Positions 30,737-38,949 of a DNA stretch of 64,000 nucleotides are shown in pieces. The position numbers were made by a program, and so were the translations under genes. This DNA is from Blastopirellula marina DSM 3645. Lineage in GTDB: Bacteria > Planctomycetota > Planctomycetia > Pirellulales > Pirellulaceae. How positions within the stretch are numbered: position 1 is the stretch's first letter; the number at the start of each line of letters is the position of its first letter. Below the pieces are notes generated by a model. The model was not told the origin of the DNA and searched no databases. It saw only the letters and a program-made list of their open reading frames with translations. The stretch is taken from the NCBI RefSeq assembly GCF_000153105.1, contig NZ_CH672376.1:4117315-4181314 (forward strand). Direction: 5' to 3'.

Positions 30737-31645
30737 CTAGGCCGCCGAGCCGCTCTTCACAACCGCCCGAACGTGGGAAAGCAGTTCGAGAGCGATGTCG
30801 CACTCGCAAGCGGCGGCTAGCGCTTTCCAACCGGGAACGCCGTTTACCTCGAGCAAATAGAGATTCCCATCGCGCCCCGGCAGCAGATCAACGCCGGCCA
30901 TCTCGAGCCCGATCGCGTCGAGCGCCACATTCGCGATTTCCAATTGTTCCGTCGTCGGCGTATGCGATCGACTGACGGCGCCGCGCTGCACGTTGGTTCG
31001 CCAGTCGCTGACGCTATGCCGCGTCATTCCCCAGGTTTTGCCGCCGATGGACAGCACGCGAATGTCGTAGCCATCGTGGGGGATGAACTTCTGCAGGAAT
31101 AAGACCGAGTCGGTCCGGGCCAGCGTTTTAAAGACCCGCTCGGCCAAGTCGGGCGACTCGACGCGCATGATTCCGCGTCCTTCGCCCCCAAATAGGGGTT
31201 TGACGACGACGTCTCCTCCCAACGTTTCGTACGCGGCGAGCGCGTCTTCCCACGACTCACAAACATGCGTCGGGGGAACCAAAACGCCGCTGGCCGCCAG
31301 ACGGGAGAGCGTTAGGTACTTGTCGATCGCGATTTCAAGGCTCCGCGGCGAATTTAAAACGGCCGTTCCTTGCCGCTGCAACTCGGCCAGCCAGTTCATG
31401 CGATAGATGACTTGCTCGAGACTTCCCAGCGGCATCGTCCGGACTAGCAGTGCTGGCAAACCGTCGGCCTGGTGAAGATCGTCGTACGCAAAATGGAGCG
31501 CATCGCCGACGGTCGCTTGGAAGCGGCGGAAGTTGATCCACTGAATCTCGACATTCGCCATCTTTGCGGCGGCGCGGGCCAAGTCTTGGCCGTACCAGCT
31601 ATCAGCGGCTGCGAGCAATCCGACCAGCAGAGGGGAGTGGGACAT
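30737..31645 (-). CDS. RimK/MptN-like ATP-grasp ligase
   Basis: The 302-residue product has the ATP-grasp layout: an N-terminal Rossmann-like part, the DKYLTLSRLAASGVLVPPT linker, VVVKPLFGGEGRGIMRVES (nucleotide-binding lysine and Gly loop), FLQKFIPHDGYDIRVLSIGG, and GVDLLPGRDGNLYLLEVNGVPGWKAL with the Mg-binding Glu and Asn. RimK-like enzymes add amino acids, often glutamate, to acceptors. MptN/ORF9-type members are linked with H4MPT and F420 metabolism, and mch is only 3 kb away, so glutamylation of the H4MPT analogue is a fair guess. The ATG at 31645 was chosen over the frame opening at 31750. It precedes oleC by 46 bp. Confidence 0.75.
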   Translation of the reverse strand: MSHSPLLVGLLAAADSWYGQDLARAAAKMANVEIQWINFRRFQATVGDALHFAYDDLHQADGLPALLVRTMPLGSLEQVIYRMNWLAELQRQGTAVLNSPRSLEIAIDKYLTLSRLAASGVLVPPTHVCESWEDALAAYETLGGDVVVKPLFGGEGRGIMRVESPDLAERVFKTLARTDSVLFLQKFIPHDGYDIRVLSIGGKTWGMTRHSVSDWRTNVQRGAVSRSHTPTTEQLEIANVALDAIGLEMAGVDLLPGRDGNLYLLEVNGVPGWKALAAACECDIALELLSHVRAVVKSGSAA

Positions 31646-31822
31646 GAAATAGGGCCGAAAGCAGGTCCGGATCAGAATAATCGTGAAATCGCAAATAATC
31701 AGTTCAATCGTTACAGTCGAACTGCCGATCACCATAGTGACAGAATCCAATGCCCGCTAGCCGTGGCCGCAAACCCAAGGGCAGCATCGTAGAAGTCAAC
31801 GTTCAGGGTCGGGAACCGAAAT

Positions 31823-32191
31823 ATGCAAGTCAAAGTCTACGTACCGAAAACCGTCGAAATTCCGAGCGAATACTTGCCCGCACTCGTGCAACGCGCCAAC
31901 GAGAACTTGGGTGAAACCGGACGCGCCATCGCCGCATCACGCGGCCATCTGGTGCGTCAGGCCGTCCGTGACGGTCTGCTGCGCGAACTCGATCACTTGA
32001 TGAGTGAAGATGACGCGGTCGATCTCTACTGCGATCCCGGCAGTGAGATTCCGCTAGAAATCGAAAATCGCACCGTCACGCTAACCGAACTTCTCGAAGC
32101 TTTGCAAAACAAGAAAGCTTCGTGGGGGATCAAATCAGAAGATCTCGCTGACAAGCAGCCCGGCATCACTCCGCGACGCCGAGCGGCCTAG
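31823..32191 (+). CDS. Conserved-looking hypothetical protein (122 residues)
   Basis: I do not recognise the family. The product starts MQVKVYVPKTVEIPSEYLPALVQRANENLG, followed by a helical basic/acidic stretch with LVRQAVRDGLLRELDHLM, a LYCDPGSEIPLEIENRTVTLTELLEAL segment and a basic tail (TPRRRAA). It looks like a soluble cytosolic protein. It is divergent from the ATP-grasp gene and has its own terminator-like hairpin. A second short frame opens at 31750 (MPASRGRKPKGSIVEV) in another phase and overlaps its start; whether that is a leader peptide is open. Confidence 0.6.
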   Translation: MQVKVYVPKTVEIPSEYLPALVQRANENLGETGRAIAASRGHLVRQAVRDGLLRELDHLMSEDDAVDLYCDPGSEIPLEIENRTVTLTELLEALQNKKASWGIKSEDLADKQPGITPRRRAA

Positions 32192-32234
32192 TTCTCCCAG
32201 GATTGCGGCCGCAAATGGGGCAAGACGTCTCCCG

Positions 32235-32263
32235 GCAGGACGTGCTATCAACGCACGTCCTGC
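32235..32263 (+). terminator. Terminator-like hairpin after the 31823 gene
   Basis: GCAGGACGTGC (32235-32245) and GCACGTCCTGC (32253-32263) form a perfect 11-bp stem with a seven-base loop, 44 bp after the stop. The following TCTCGTTTC is only a weak U tract. Confidence 0.6.
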
Positions 32264-32473
32264 TCTCGTTTCTTGGCAATTTAGGCCGGCGGGGGGTGAC
32301 TCTTTCGGTCAGTCGAAATCTAGCGGCCAAGCTAGTTGTCCCATCCAAATTCGTTTCATGCCGCATGTTACGCGTCAAAACCCGATCATTTCCTACATCA
32401 GCAAACATTGTTATTTCGGCGGCATGGGTCGAGTGACATTTCAGGGTGCAGCGACGGGCAGGCGGAATCAAAA

Positions 32474-34306
32474 ATGCAAACGGAGCTAACGAGTCGCAGA
32501 GCCGATTGTCCGCTTTGCGGAACGGCTCTAAAACGCGACGAAGATAGCATCCGCGATCTGTGGAATTGCCACGGTTGCGGCATGTCGATCGAATTGGCGC
32601 AGCAGCGCGAACCGCTGGTCGAAGTTGCGCCTTCGCAACCGCTGCGAGCCGACCAAGACGAAGACCAACTGGATCGCTGGCTCTCTGGCAAGCCGATCGA
32701 ACAAAAGACGCCGCCGATCTCGCGGCGTTTGCATCGTTGGGCGCAAGAGAACTGGGGCGCCGTCACCTGTTTCCTGATCGCACTGCTCGGGATCTCTGGA
32801 TTGGCCGCACATGCGATGCAAAATAGCGTCGTTGCACAACGGCAGTTGGCCGATGAGCGGGACTCGCATGCCGCGACGCGCCGCCTGGCGGCTCAGCGAG
32901 ACGAAGAGTTGCGAATCTTGGTCGATTCGGCGCAGATCAAATCGCGTTCGATCGGCAAGCAGTTAGACCAGGCCCGCCTCGATGCACGCCGAGACCTTTC
33001 GCTTCGCTTGGCGGACGAGGCGACCCGGCTGGAATTGTCGGCCCCCCATCGTTCGCTGATGCTGGCCGCCGAATCGGTTGAAATCGCTCGCGCCACGAAG
33101 CAACATCCAGCCTCGGGCGCCGTGCAGGTGCTGTTTGATCAACTCCAAGATCAAGCCCAAATGCAGTCGTCAGGGCACGCTGAGACGATCCGCTCGATCG
33201 CATTTAGCGCCGATGGAGCGATGTGGGCCAGCGGCGGCGATGACAATCGCGCGATCCTGCACGCGATGCAAAGCCAACGTGCTGCGATTCCGCTGGAAGC
33301 GCATTGGAGCCGCGTCAGTCAGGTACGGTTTTCTCCTGATTCGCGCAAATTGGCGACCGCCAGTTTTGACGCGACAATTTGTCTCTGGGACGTGCGGGCC
33401 AACGACGTGGCGCAATCGCCGGTCGTGCTGTCTGGTCATGACGAACGCGTCCTCTCGATCGACTTCAGCGCTGATTCACGCTGGTTGCTTTCCGCCGCTC
33501 AAGCCGCGCCGGGCAGTCCCAGCGAAATCCTGCTTTGGGATCTGCAGGCCAAGGGGCATCCGCATGTCACGCAAACCTTGGGGCAACACTTCGGGCGCGT
33601 CCATGCGGCCAAGTTGAGCCCTGACTCGCGTTGGGCGTTCACCTCCTCGGCCGACGGATTTGTGCAACTATGGCGGCTGAATCCGAAAAGCGGCGATCGC
33701 TTGACCGTCGCGATGCGAGCGCGGCATGGACTGACCGATCGCGTCTTCTTTTCGCCCGATAGTTCGCAGTTGGTGACCGTGTCAGAGGGGAACAACGGCG
33801 AGTGCGTCGTCCGTCGCTGGAGTCTGGGCGAAATGATTCATCCTGAAGTTATCGCCACGCTGGAGATCGCGCCGTTGGCGGCCGATGTCGACTTCGCCCA
33901 GGGACGCGTCGCGATCGGCGGCGAGCAAGGCGCAATCAAAGTGATCGCTTGGAACAGCAATGTCGTGACGCCGGTCGTGGGTCATGAACAGCGAATTCAG
34001 CTTGTCCGATTCTTGCCCGGCGGTGCGCTCGCTTCGATTGACATGCAAGGCTGGATTCGCCGGACAAATTTGAGCGGCGAAGAAGAGGTCGCGCTCGGCG
34101 TTAAACTGCCGCAAATCGCAGGTCAAACCGAAACGGCGGCGATCTCCGCCGACGGCCAATGGGTCGCGGTGACCAATGACAAACAGGAGGTCATCATCCG
34201 TCAACTTGACCCCGCCGTACTGATGGGCGTCGCGTTTGAGCGGCTGCGATCGATCGGCGGCGGTGTCGAAGTGATCGCTACGAAGCCGACAAAAGAACGA
34301 CGTTAG
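32474..34306 (+). CDS. Zinc-ribbon membrane protein with WD40-repeat domain
   Basis: The 610-residue product starts with a four-cysteine zinc ribbon (CPLC...CHGC), a linker, one membrane helix (WGAVTCFLIALLGISGLAAHAM, about residues 98-119), a coiled-coil-like region (RRLAAQRDEELRIL...QLDQARLDARRDLSLRLADEA) and then WD40-type beta-propeller repeats (HAETIRSIAFSADGAMWASGGDDNRAILH, WSRVSQVRFSPDSRKLATASFDATICLWDV, HDERVLSIDFSADSRWLLSAA and further). Such proteins are common in planctomycetes, often as protein-protein scaffolds. The ATG at 32474 is chosen; the preceding codons lack similarity. It converges on mch, whose stop lies 12 bp away. Confidence 0.8.
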   Translation: MQTELTSRRADCPLCGTALKRDEDSIRDLWNCHGCGMSIELAQQREPLVEVAPSQPLRADQDEDQLDRWLSGKPIEQKTPPISRRLHRWAQENWGAVTCFLIALLGISGLAAHAMQNSVVAQRQLADERDSHAATRRLAAQRDEELRILVDSAQIKSRSIGKQLDQARLDARRDLSLRLADEATRLELSAPHRSLMLAAESVEIARATKQHPASGAVQVLFDQLQDQAQMQSSGHAETIRSIAFSADGAMWASGGDDNRAILHAMQSQRAAIPLEAHWSRVSQVRFSPDSRKLATASFDATICLWDVRANDVAQSPVVLSGHDERVLSIDFSADSRWLLSAAQAAPGSPSEILLWDLQAKGHPHVTQTLGQHFGRVHAAKLSPDSRWAFTSSADGFVQLWRLNPKSGDRLTVAMRARHGLTDRVFFSPDSSQLVTVSEGNNGECVVRRWSLGEMIHPEVIATLEIAPLAADVDFAQGRVAIGGEQGAIKVIAWNSNVVTPVVGHEQRIQLVRFLPGGALASIDMQGWIRRTNLSGEEEVALGVKLPQIAGQTETAAISADGQWVAVTNDKQEVIIRQLDPAVLMGVAFERLRSIGGGVEVIATKPTKERR

Positions 34307-34317
34307 AAAAAAGTTCT

Positions 34318-35259
34318 CTAGACGCCGAAGCTCTCGCGCAACAACTCCGGCGACGTTTCGCCAAAGACCTGCCGCTTGTTGGTCTTGACTGGGATGAAGG
34401 TCACCTGGGCCGGACTGAAGAGCATCGGGTCGATCTGGTAGAAGTCAAACTTGGCGTCGCGCAAAATCTTCTCAAACGGCGTTCCGTACGCCGACGAACT
34501 GCTGCTGGGAATTTGGGGGCCAATCTGGGCGATTTCGTCTTCATCGGCATCCACCCACAAGGTGACTTGGCCGCCGTACAGGATCGCGTCGTTCGTGCGG
34601 CCAATGCCTTGCACGTCGTTGGCTGAGAGCGGCGGCAGCGGCGCCGTGCCTTCGGCACGCACGATTTTCCGCAGATCAAAATGAAGTTCGTGTAATTTGT
34701 GCAGCGCGGTTTCGACGCTTCGCGCGACGATCTGCACATGGCCGGCTCGGCTCGCGGTTCGCGCGACCAACAGACGCAACTGTTGCGGTTCAACGCTGCA
34801 CTGTTTCGCCAAGTCGGCGCAAACCTCATCCGGCGGAATTTGCGCCGTTTCTAACACGCCGACGGCGACCTCGGCCGATTCGGCGAAGCCAAGTTCGGTG
34901 ATCAGCGGTTCTTTGTCGGCGCAGGCCCGCATCGCGCCCGAGGCCATCGCAAAGAAGTCCCCTTGCTGCACTTTCCAGCCGGCGTATTGCGAACCCATGC
35001 AAGCGAGGACCGGCTGATCGGTTTGGACCAGGACGTCCAGCGGAACTCCCGGCAGTTGGCCAGGCAGAAAACGAACTTCCCCCAATCCGGCCAGACAGAC
35101 TTCGGCCATCTTGATTCCTGCTTCGCCGCCGCCGGTCGCGTTGACTCCCAGGTCCAATATTTGCACGCCGCAACGGCTGTGACTGACGATTGCCTGAAAC
35201 TGCTCTGGCTGGTCGACGATCGCCTGCGCTGCGGCCCAAGCGCGTTGGTTCAGGTTCAA
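34318..35259 (-). CDS. mch: Methenyl-tetrahydromethanopterin cyclohydrolase
   Basis: Mch interconverts methenyl-H4MPT and formyl-H4MPT in the H4MPT-linked C1 pathway. The 313-residue product matches the family over its length: LNLNQRAWAAAQAIV, GVQILDLGVNATGGGEAGIKMAEVCLAGLGEV, CMGSQYAGWKVQ, FAMASGAMRA and PFEKILRDAKFDFYQIDPMLFSPA. I chose a TTG start at 35259 (TTGAACCTGAAC) because GGAG lies eight bases upstream and the family begins there; the frame reaches upstream to 35403 without similarity. It is divergent from the DtxR-type gene with 138 bp between. Planctomycetes are one of the few bacterial groups with these genes; other pathway members are not in the window. Confidence 0.9.
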   Translation of the reverse strand: MNLNQRAWAAAQAIVDQPEQFQAIVSHSRCGVQILDLGVNATGGGEAGIKMAEVCLAGLGEVRFLPGQLPGVPLDVLVQTDQPVLACMGSQYAGWKVQQGDFFAMASGAMRACADKEPLITELGFAESAEVAVGVLETAQIPPDEVCADLAKQCSVEPQQLRLLVARTASRAGHVQIVARSVETALHKLHELHFDLRKIVRAEGTAPLPPLSANDVQGIGRTNDAILYGGQVTLWVDADEDEIAQIGPQIPSSSSSAYGTPFEKILRDAKFDFYQIDPMLFSPAQVTFIPVKTNKRQVFGETSPELLRESFGV

Positions 35260-35397
35260 GAGGGGGGCTCCGTGAGTGAAGTTGCTAACCCATGTTGTTT
35301 CAGCAAAACGGGTTACTTGCAAGTCAGGCGCACAGGGTCGATTGTTCCCGAGGCTCGGTCTTCGTAGAATTGGCGTCGCCACCGGGAGGAGAACTGA

Positions 35398-36060
35398 GTG
35401 CACAATCTGACGATAGAAAATTACGTAAAAGCGATCTACCAGGTCTGCGCCCGCGCCGACAAAGACGCTGCGTCGACCGGAGAGTTAGCGACAGCGCTTT
35501 CCGTTTCGCCAGGCACGGTCACCAGCATGCTCAAAACATTGAGCGAAGCGGGACTTGCCGAGTACATGAAGTACGAAGGGGTGAGCCTAACGCAAGCGGG
35601 CCGAACATTGGCGCTGCGCGTGCTGCGCCGGCATCGCCTGATCGAACTCTTCCTGGTTCGTACGCTCGACTTGACCTGGGACGAAGTCCACGAAGAGGCC
35701 GAACACATGGAGCATGCGGTCAGCGACCTGCTGGTCGATCGGATCGATGAGTACCTGGGGTATCCCGACACCGACCCGCACGGCGATCCGATTCCCCGCG
35801 CTGACGGCACGATGGTAAGCGTCGACTCCAAAAAATTGACCAAATGGGACGCGGCCGAGCCGTTTCGTTTGATCCGCGTGATGGATCAAACGTCGGACTT
35901 TTTGCGCTATTTAACCGAAGAATCGCTCGCCCCCGGCTGCGAAGGCAAGATTATCGCATTCCGCGCCGAAGCCGGCGTCCTGACGATCGAAGTTGACGGG
36001 CGACAAACGACGCTCGGTTTGGACGCCGCCGACAAGCTGTTGGTCTCGGCCCTGACGTAG
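35398..36060 (+). CDS. DtxR/MntR-family metal-dependent transcriptional regulator
   Basis: The 220-residue product has an N-terminal winged helix (LTIENYVKAIYQVC...STGELATALSVSPGTVTSMLKTLSEAGLAEY), the metal-binding and dimerisation domain with HRLIELFLVRTLDLTWDEVHEEAEHMEHAVSDLLVDRID, the DtxR hallmark, and a C-terminal SH3-like FeoA domain (FRLIRVMDQTSDFLRYLTEESLAPGCEGKIIAF). It probably represses metal uptake genes when Fe or Mn is bound. The start is GTG at 35398, six bases after an excellent GGGAGGAG site. It faces mch divergently, so it might regulate the shared intergenic region. Confidence 0.9.
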   Translation: MHNLTIENYVKAIYQVCARADKDAASTGELATALSVSPGTVTSMLKTLSEAGLAEYMKYEGVSLTQAGRTLALRVLRRHRLIELFLVRTLDLTWDEVHEEAEHMEHAVSDLLVDRIDEYLGYPDTDPHGDPIPRADGTMVSVDSKKLTKWDAAEPFRLIRVMDQTSDFLRYLTEESLAPGCEGKIIAFRAEAGVLTIEVDGRQTTLGLDAADKLLVSALT

Positions 36061-36093
36061 AGGCCGCTGTGTGCGGAACAAAATCGGTTCGCG

Positions 36094-36609
36094 TTATGCT
36101 TGCGGCTGCGGTGCGTTGACCGGTTCGTGTCCCAGCGAGCGTCGCACGACCGACAACTGCCCGGTGTGCATGCCTTCGTGCCAGACGGCGGTTTCAAAGA
36201 CGGCGCCGATGTCGTTGAGAAAATCGGGCGATCCATCCGGAGTCGGTGTCGACATCGCTTCTTCATCCAGCGCGTCAAACGCCGCCAACAGCACGGCGCG
36301 GCGATCGCGCAGGTATTCGAGCACGGTCGCCGCTGCCGGATAGTGAGCCGGATCGGCCACCGGCTGAGAGCCGACGCCAAACAGCGTCTGATACTCGTCG
36401 CGGGGTTCCGCCAAATCGGGCGCGATCTGCGTCAAGAAGAAATTGTCGGTCAGCGCTAAGTGCCCAGCGATCCAGAGCGCATGGTTCGTCTGATCGCAGA
36501 CCTGCCGAGTCCATTCTTCGGGCGAGTGAAAATCTTCGAACAATCGCTCGGTAAAAGCACGAGCCGTCGTCAATCGCTTTCGTAGTCGTTCTTTCGGAGT
36601 CATCCGCAA
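36094..36609 (-). CDS. DinB-family protein
   Basis: The 171-residue product fits the DinB/YfiT-like four-helix bundle: RLTTARAFTERLFEDF, NHALWIAGHLALTDN with a metal-ligand histidine, and WHEGMHTGQLSVVRRSLG with the other two histidines. Members are metal-dependent, thiol-linked transferases or unknown. The ATG at 36609 or that at 36603 could be used. It lies 32 bp downstream of the MarR gene on the same strand and is probably regulated by it. Confidence 0.85.
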   Translation of the reverse strand: MRMTPKERLRKRLTTARAFTERLFEDFHSPEEWTRQVCDQTNHALWIAGHLALTDNFFLTQIAPDLAEPRDEYQTLFGVGSQPVADPAHYPAAATVLEYLRDRRAVLLAAFDALDEEAMSTPTPDGSPDFLNDIGAVFETAVWHEGMHTGQLSVVRRSLGHEPVNAPQPQA

Positions 36610-36641
36610 TTCCTGTGAATGTTGTCGTCGGCTTGGGCCAG

Positions 36642-37085
36642 CTAGTCGTCTTTTCCGATGCCGCGGAGCATTGTGAGAAACAAGTCGACCTGCTCGTCAT
36701 TGAATGGGGCCAGCAATTCGTCGCGAATGCGCTGGTTTAACGCTTCCACCGTTTCTGCGACCGTCGCTAGTCGCCGCCGCCCGAGGTCGGTCAAAAAGAT
36801 CTGCAGCGATCGACGATCGGCGGGATCGGCCTGGCGTTGGATCAGCCCCGCTTGTTCGCTGCGGTCCAACAGACTGGTGATGCTGCTAGCGTCGACGCAG
36901 ATCGAACGAGCGATTTCTCGCGGTTTGCACCCTGCGTTTTGTTCCAAGCAAGTCAGCAAATAGAGCTGCGGCGGCGTCAGTTGGAAGGGAGCGAGTTCTT
37001 CCGTATAGAGCCGCGCGACACGGCGCATTGCGACGCCTAGCTGAAACGAGAGCGAGTTGTCACGACAAAAAGGCATAGGCTGCAA
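36642..37085 (-). CDS. MarR-family transcriptional regulator
   Basis: The 147-residue product has the MarR layout: LGVAMRRVARLYTEELAPFQLTPPQLYLLTCLEQ, the winged helix (KPREIARSICVDASSITSLLDRSEQAGLIQRQADPADRRSLQIFLTDLGRR, with the DxRxxxxxLT wing), and a C-terminal dimer helix. It is the first gene of a two-gene unit with the DinB-like gene; auto-regulation and a small ligand are likely by family. Confidence 0.92.
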   Translation of the reverse strand: MQPMPFCRDNSLSFQLGVAMRRVARLYTEELAPFQLTPPQLYLLTCLEQNAGCKPREIARSICVDASSITSLLDRSEQAGLIQRQADPADRRSLQIFLTDLGRRRLATVAETVEALNQRIRDELLAPFNDEQVDLFLTMLRGIGKDD

Positions 37086-37250
37086 ATAATTGGTGTTCCA
37101 ATAAACGAAATTCTAGGTATCGTCGTCTCGCTGGGTCAAGCGTCTTGATTGATCGATCGCTTGCTCTCTACAATAGGCATTCCCGTTTTTTCACAAATCG
37201 TAACGGATTTTACCGCAACGGTTTAGGGCCTTTAGAACGCCTCCGCTCCC

Positions 37251-38195
37251 ATGCCAGAAGACCTCTACAAAACCTTAGGCGTCCCACGCACGTCCACCGC
37301 TGAAGAAATTCAGAAGGCCTATCGCAAGCTCGCCCAGAAGTATCACCCTGACCTCAATCCGGACGATAAGAAGGCGCACGAGCGGTTCAAAGAGATCCAG
37401 AACGCCTACGACGTGTTGGGAGATACCGAAAAGCGGACAAAGTACGACCAATTTGGTCACGGCTTTGAGCAGATGGGCGGAGGCCCGCAAGGGGGGGCAT
37501 GGCGACGCCCCGGTGGCGCCGGCGGCGCAGGGGAAGAGTTTGACTTCAGCGATATTTTTGGGGGCGGCGGAGAGGCGAGCGGCGGATTCTCCGATATTTT
37601 TCGCCAATTTACCGGCGGAGCAGGAGGGCGACGCGCTCGCTCGGCGCCGGTTCGCGGGTCGGATCTGCACCATGAAGTGACGGTTCCGTTTCGCACGGCT
37701 GTCGAAGGGGGAGAGGTCCTGCTCAGCGTTCGTCGCGGCAACAGTGTCGAAACAATCTCGGCCCAGATTCCTGCTGGGATCGAAGATGGCAAGAAAATCC
37801 GACTTCGCGGGCAAGGCGAGCCCGGTCCCGGCGGCGGACCTGCCGGCGACATTTTGATCAACGTCCATATCGAGCCGCATCGCTGCTTTGTTCGCAACGG
37901 CAAAAATCTGGAAGTGAAAGTCCCGATCACGCTCGAAGAAGCGGCGCTCGGCGGAAAGATCGATGTTCCGACCCCGCATGGGACGATCACGCTGACCGTG
38001 CCTCCGAACTCTTCCAGCGGCAAACGGCTGCGGATTCGCGGCCAAGGGGTCAAACCAAGGTCAGGCGAGCCCGGCGATCTGTACGCTGAACTGCAAATCA
38101 AAATGCCGCCGCAATTGGATGAGCAGGCGCAAGAGATGATTCGCGAGTTGGGCAAGCTGTACGCCGATAGCCCGCGTAAAGACCTGACCTGGTGA
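37251..38195 (+). CDS. DnaJ/CbpA-type Hsp40 co-chaperone without zinc finger
   Basis: The 314-residue product has an N-terminal J domain (LYKTLGVPRTSTAEEIQKAYRKLAQKYHPDLNP with HPD at residues 32-34), a Gly/Phe-rich linker (about residues 74-130, GGGPQGG and FGGGGEASGG) and two C-terminal substrate domains (VTVPFRTAVEGGEV, LEVKVPITLEEAALGGKIDVPTPHG). The cysteine-rich zinc region of DnaJ proper is absent, so it is of the DnaJB/CbpA class and works with DnaK. It stands just 4 bp upstream of rnpA on the same strand, an unusual partner. Confidence 0.93.
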   Translation: MPEDLYKTLGVPRTSTAEEIQKAYRKLAQKYHPDLNPDDKKAHERFKEIQNAYDVLGDTEKRTKYDQFGHGFEQMGGGPQGGAWRRPGGAGGAGEEFDFSDIFGGGGEASGGFSDIFRQFTGGAGGRRARSAPVRGSDLHHEVTVPFRTAVEGGEVLLSVRRGNSVETISAQIPAGIEDGKKIRLRGQGEPGPGGGPAGDILINVHIEPHRCFVRNGKNLEVKVPITLEEAALGGKIDVPTPHGTITLTVPPNSSSGKRLRIRGQGVKPRSGEPGDLYAELQIKMPPQLDEQAQEMIRELGKLYADSPRKDLTW

Positions 38196-38199
38196 TCTG

Positions 38200-38577
38200 A
38201 TGAGCAGCCGTGGAGATCATCAATTTGGCAAAGAAAAACGGCTGCTGCGAACCGCCCAGTTTGATCAGGTGTTCGCCGGCAAATGCTCTTCGGCCGACGG
38301 CATTTTGGTCGTCTACATCGCACCCAATGACCAACTCGGCCCGCGGATCGGCTTGGTCGTCTCAAAGAAAGTGGGGAACGCCGTCCGCCGCAATCGATGG
38401 AAGCGGCGGCTGCGCGAAGCGTTTCGCATTCAGCAGGCGCGTCTGCCGGAGAACTGCGATCTGATCGTGATTCCCCGCGCGGCGATCGAACCGCCGCTCG
38501 AACGACTTTGCCGCAGTCTGGTCGAGACGGCGCGGCGGGCACGCAAAAAATTAGGCCAGCGAGGCGCCAAGCAATGA
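38200..38577 (+). CDS. rnpA: Ribonuclease P protein component
   Basis: The 125-residue basic protein binds RNase P RNA and helps mature tRNA 5' ends. The hallmark VVSKKVGNAVRRNRWKRRLREAFR (RNR motif) is complete, preceded by KEKRLLRTAQFDQVF. It overlaps the yidD start by four bases (ATGA), a normal rnpA-yidD arrangement. The usual upstream rpmH and dnaA are missing; a DnaJ-type gene takes that place. Confidence 0.95.
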   Translation: MSSRGDHQFGKEKRLLRTAQFDQVFAGKCSSADGILVVYIAPNDQLGPRIGLVVSKKVGNAVRRNRWKRRLREAFRIQQARLPENCDLIVIPRAAIEPPLERLCRSLVETARRARKKLGQRGAKQ

Positions 38578-38822
38578 GCGGTTGGGCGTTCTTGTGGCAA
38601 GCGGCGGATGGACTGCTAGCGGAGTCGATGATCTTCGCGGTGCGGCTCTATCAGATCTTTCTTAGCCCGATCTTTGGTCGCCAATGCATTTACCAGCCTA
38701 CGTGTAGTCACTACTTTATCGGCGCCGTCCAAAAGTACGGGCCGCTCGTCGGCGCCGTGCGAGGAGCATGGCGGATCTGCCGCTGTCATCCATTTAGTCG
38801 CGGCGGGTACGATCCTCCTTAA
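38574..38822 (+). CDS. yidD: YidD-type membrane protein insertion efficiency factor
   Basis: The 82-residue product has the YidD core: FAVRLYQIFLSPIFGRQCIYQPTCSHYFIGAVQKYG...GAWRICRCHPFSRGGYDPP with the conserved cysteines and the CHPF-GG-DP end. YidD aids membrane insertion by YidC. The ATG at 38574 overlaps the rnpA stop. yidC does not follow; the next gene is 128 bp away and unrelated. Confidence 0.95.
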   Translation: MSGWAFLWQAADGLLAESMIFAVRLYQIFLSPIFGRQCIYQPTCSHYFIGAVQKYGPLVGAVRGAWRICRCHPFSRGGYDPP

Positions 38823-38949
38823 ATCATTACTCTAAATCGCTCTTGACCGTGCTATCAGATTGAAATAGCCTTCGCCCCGACACATCGACTGGAACGCGCC
38901 GCAAGGATTGCGAGCGCGGCCGCCAAGCCGACACGGAGCGTCGCACGCT

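Noticed and set aside
31750-31915. Short plus-strand frame MPASRGRKPKGSIVEV overlapping the 31823 gene
   Set aside because: Fifty-odd codons in another phase with basic, motif-free sequence after the first part; a leader peptide cannot be excluded but is not supported.
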